From assembly GCA_965365445.1 (NCBI GenBank), contig CBDUBS010000191.1:1-7165 (forward strand): a stretch of DNA of 7,165 bases, read 5' to 3'. A program made the position numbers and the translations under genes. This stretch comes from CBDUBS01 sp965365445. GTDB lineage: Bacteria; Bacteroidota; Rhodothermia; Rhodothermales; DASSAV01. Below the pieces are notes generated by a model. It was not told the DNA's origin. It did no database searches and saw only the letters and a program-made list of their open reading frames with translations. This document shows, one piece after another, positions 6,984 to 7,165 of the stretch; within the stretch, counting starts at the first letter, position 1; each line of letters opens with the position of its first letter.

Positions 6984-7002
6984 GTCGGTTTGTGAAACAG
7001 AC
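6984..7002. repeat. Imperfect palindrome overlapping the -35 candidate
   Basis: GTCGGTTT (6984-6991) and AAACAGAC (6995-7002) are inverted repeats with one mismatch in eight, separated by GTG. It covers the putative -35 hexamer at 6990-6995, where a repressor or activator site would be expected. Function is inferred. Confidence 0.45.
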
Positions 7003-7017
7003 TCTTTTTCCTATACT
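6990..7017 (+). promoter_or_regulatory. Candidate sigma70-type promoter for the downstream Tat-signal gene
   Basis: TTGTGA (6990-6995, 4 of 6 to TTGACA) and TATACT (7012-7017, 5 of 6 to TATAAT) are spaced by 16 nt. It would start transcription near 7024, about 36 nt before the ATG at 7060. No Bacteroidota-type TAnnTTTG element is seen in this gap. Confidence 0.45.
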
Positions 7018-7045
7018 TAAGGGGAGTTATTCTGTGAAACCTGGT

Positions 7046-7052
7046 GGAGGAG
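7046..7052 (+). promoter_or_regulatory. Strong Shine-Dalgarno of the Tat-signal gene
   Basis: GGAGGAG ends 7 nt before the ATG at 7060, fixing this start. Confidence 0.8.
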
Positions 7053-7059
7053 CCCCCTA

Positions 7060-7165
7060 ATGGATAAATATGATAGGCTGATTACTCGCCGTTCCTTTCT
7101 GGAGCGGCTGGCCCTCGGGGCAGCCGCCTTTCCGGTTGCAGCTCGCGTCGGATACGGCGCTCCTC
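7060..7165 (+). CDS. N-terminus of a Tat-exported protein (3' truncated by window)
   Basis: Only the first 35 codons are visible, still open at the window end. They encode a twin-arginine signal peptide: a short charged N-region (MDKYDRLI), the motif TRRSFLE (residues 9-15; the Arg pair is 10-11), and an alanine/leucine-rich hydrophobic stretch (about 16-27). A cleavage site after an Ala-x-Ala-like position near the end is possible but not certain. Proteins with this start are folded before export across the inner membrane, often cofactor-binding oxidoreductases or sugar-related enzymes; the mature part is missing, so no function can be given. It has its own promoter candidate and a strong ribosome site, so it is probably not part of the Csm operon although it reads in the same direction. 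Translation from the ATG at 7060 is well supported by GGAGGAG upstream. Confidence 0.8.
   Translation, partial: MDKYDRLITRRSFLERLALGAAAFPVAARVGYGAP

Larger units (their letters stand above)
6941..7059 (+). other. Intergenic region between the Csm operon and the next gene
   Basis: About 119 nt, visibly richer in A/T than the flanking genes. No convincing hairpin-plus-T-run terminator for the operon is seen; the CTTTT at 6957-6960 has no stable stem before it. The region holds a promoter candidate, an imperfect palindrome, a repeated octamer and a Shine-Dalgarno for the next gene. No CRISPR repeat or tRNA is seen. Confidence 0.7.

Noticed and set aside
7017..7060. Hairpin TTAAGGGG / CCCCCTAA enclosing the ribosome site of the Tat-signal gene
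   Set aside because: The 5' arm would begin before the predicted transcript start and the pairing has a mismatch with a 28-nt loop, so a riboswitch-like hairpin is not supported.
1..7165. CRISPR array, insertion sequence, tRNA or cas6/cas1/cas2 genes
   Set aside because: No regularly spaced repeats, transposase motifs, tRNA-like folds or matching protein motifs were seen on either strand.

Overview
The window carries the 3' part of a type III-A (Csm) CRISPR-Cas interference operon, all on the + strand, followed by the start of an unrelated gene. The order is cas10/csm1 (3' end only), csm2, csm3, csm4, csm5, then two CARF-domain genes: a TIGR02710-type Csm6-like protein with a C-terminal HEPN motif, and a TIGR02619/APE2256-like CARF protein with a winged-helix-like middle and a small C-terminal domain that may be a RelE-type mRNA interferase (Cami1-like). 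No CRISPR repeats, adaptation genes (cas1/cas2), cas6 or recognisable ring nuclease are present here. They may lie outside the window.

The first seven genes read as one transcription unit. Junctions from cas10 to csm5 are overlaps or 2-nt gaps (8-nt overlap, 2-nt gap, ATGA overlap, TGATG overlap). The two CARF genes follow after gaps of only 16 and 17 nt. About 119 nt without a gene of the operon separate the last stop from the next start. That gap holds a sigma70-like promoter candidate, an imperfect palindrome and a repeated octamer. The window ends inside a gene that opens with a twin-arginine (Tat) signal peptide and has a strong Shine-Dalgarno.

Expected mode of action, from family knowledge: Csm2-Csm5 with Cas10 and a crRNA form the surveillance complex. 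Csm3 cuts bound target RNA (its aspartate is present), and the Cas10 palm GGDD, visible here, makes cyclic oligoadenylates. These would switch on the two CARF effectors, one probably a general RNase (HEPN) and the other possibly a translation blocker (RelE-like).

The organism is a bacterium with moderately high GC (upper fifties percent by eye) that uses ATG starts with clear Shine-Dalgarno sites and has a Tat system. The protein style would fit Rhodothermota/Bacteroidota-related or other thermophile-associated bacteria, but the sequence does not fix the taxon.

Less ordinary points are the paired CARF effectors with apparently different outputs, a long C-terminal extension on Csm5, and a glycine-rich N-terminus of Csm2 whose codons create a canonical G-quadruplex motif in the sense strand.
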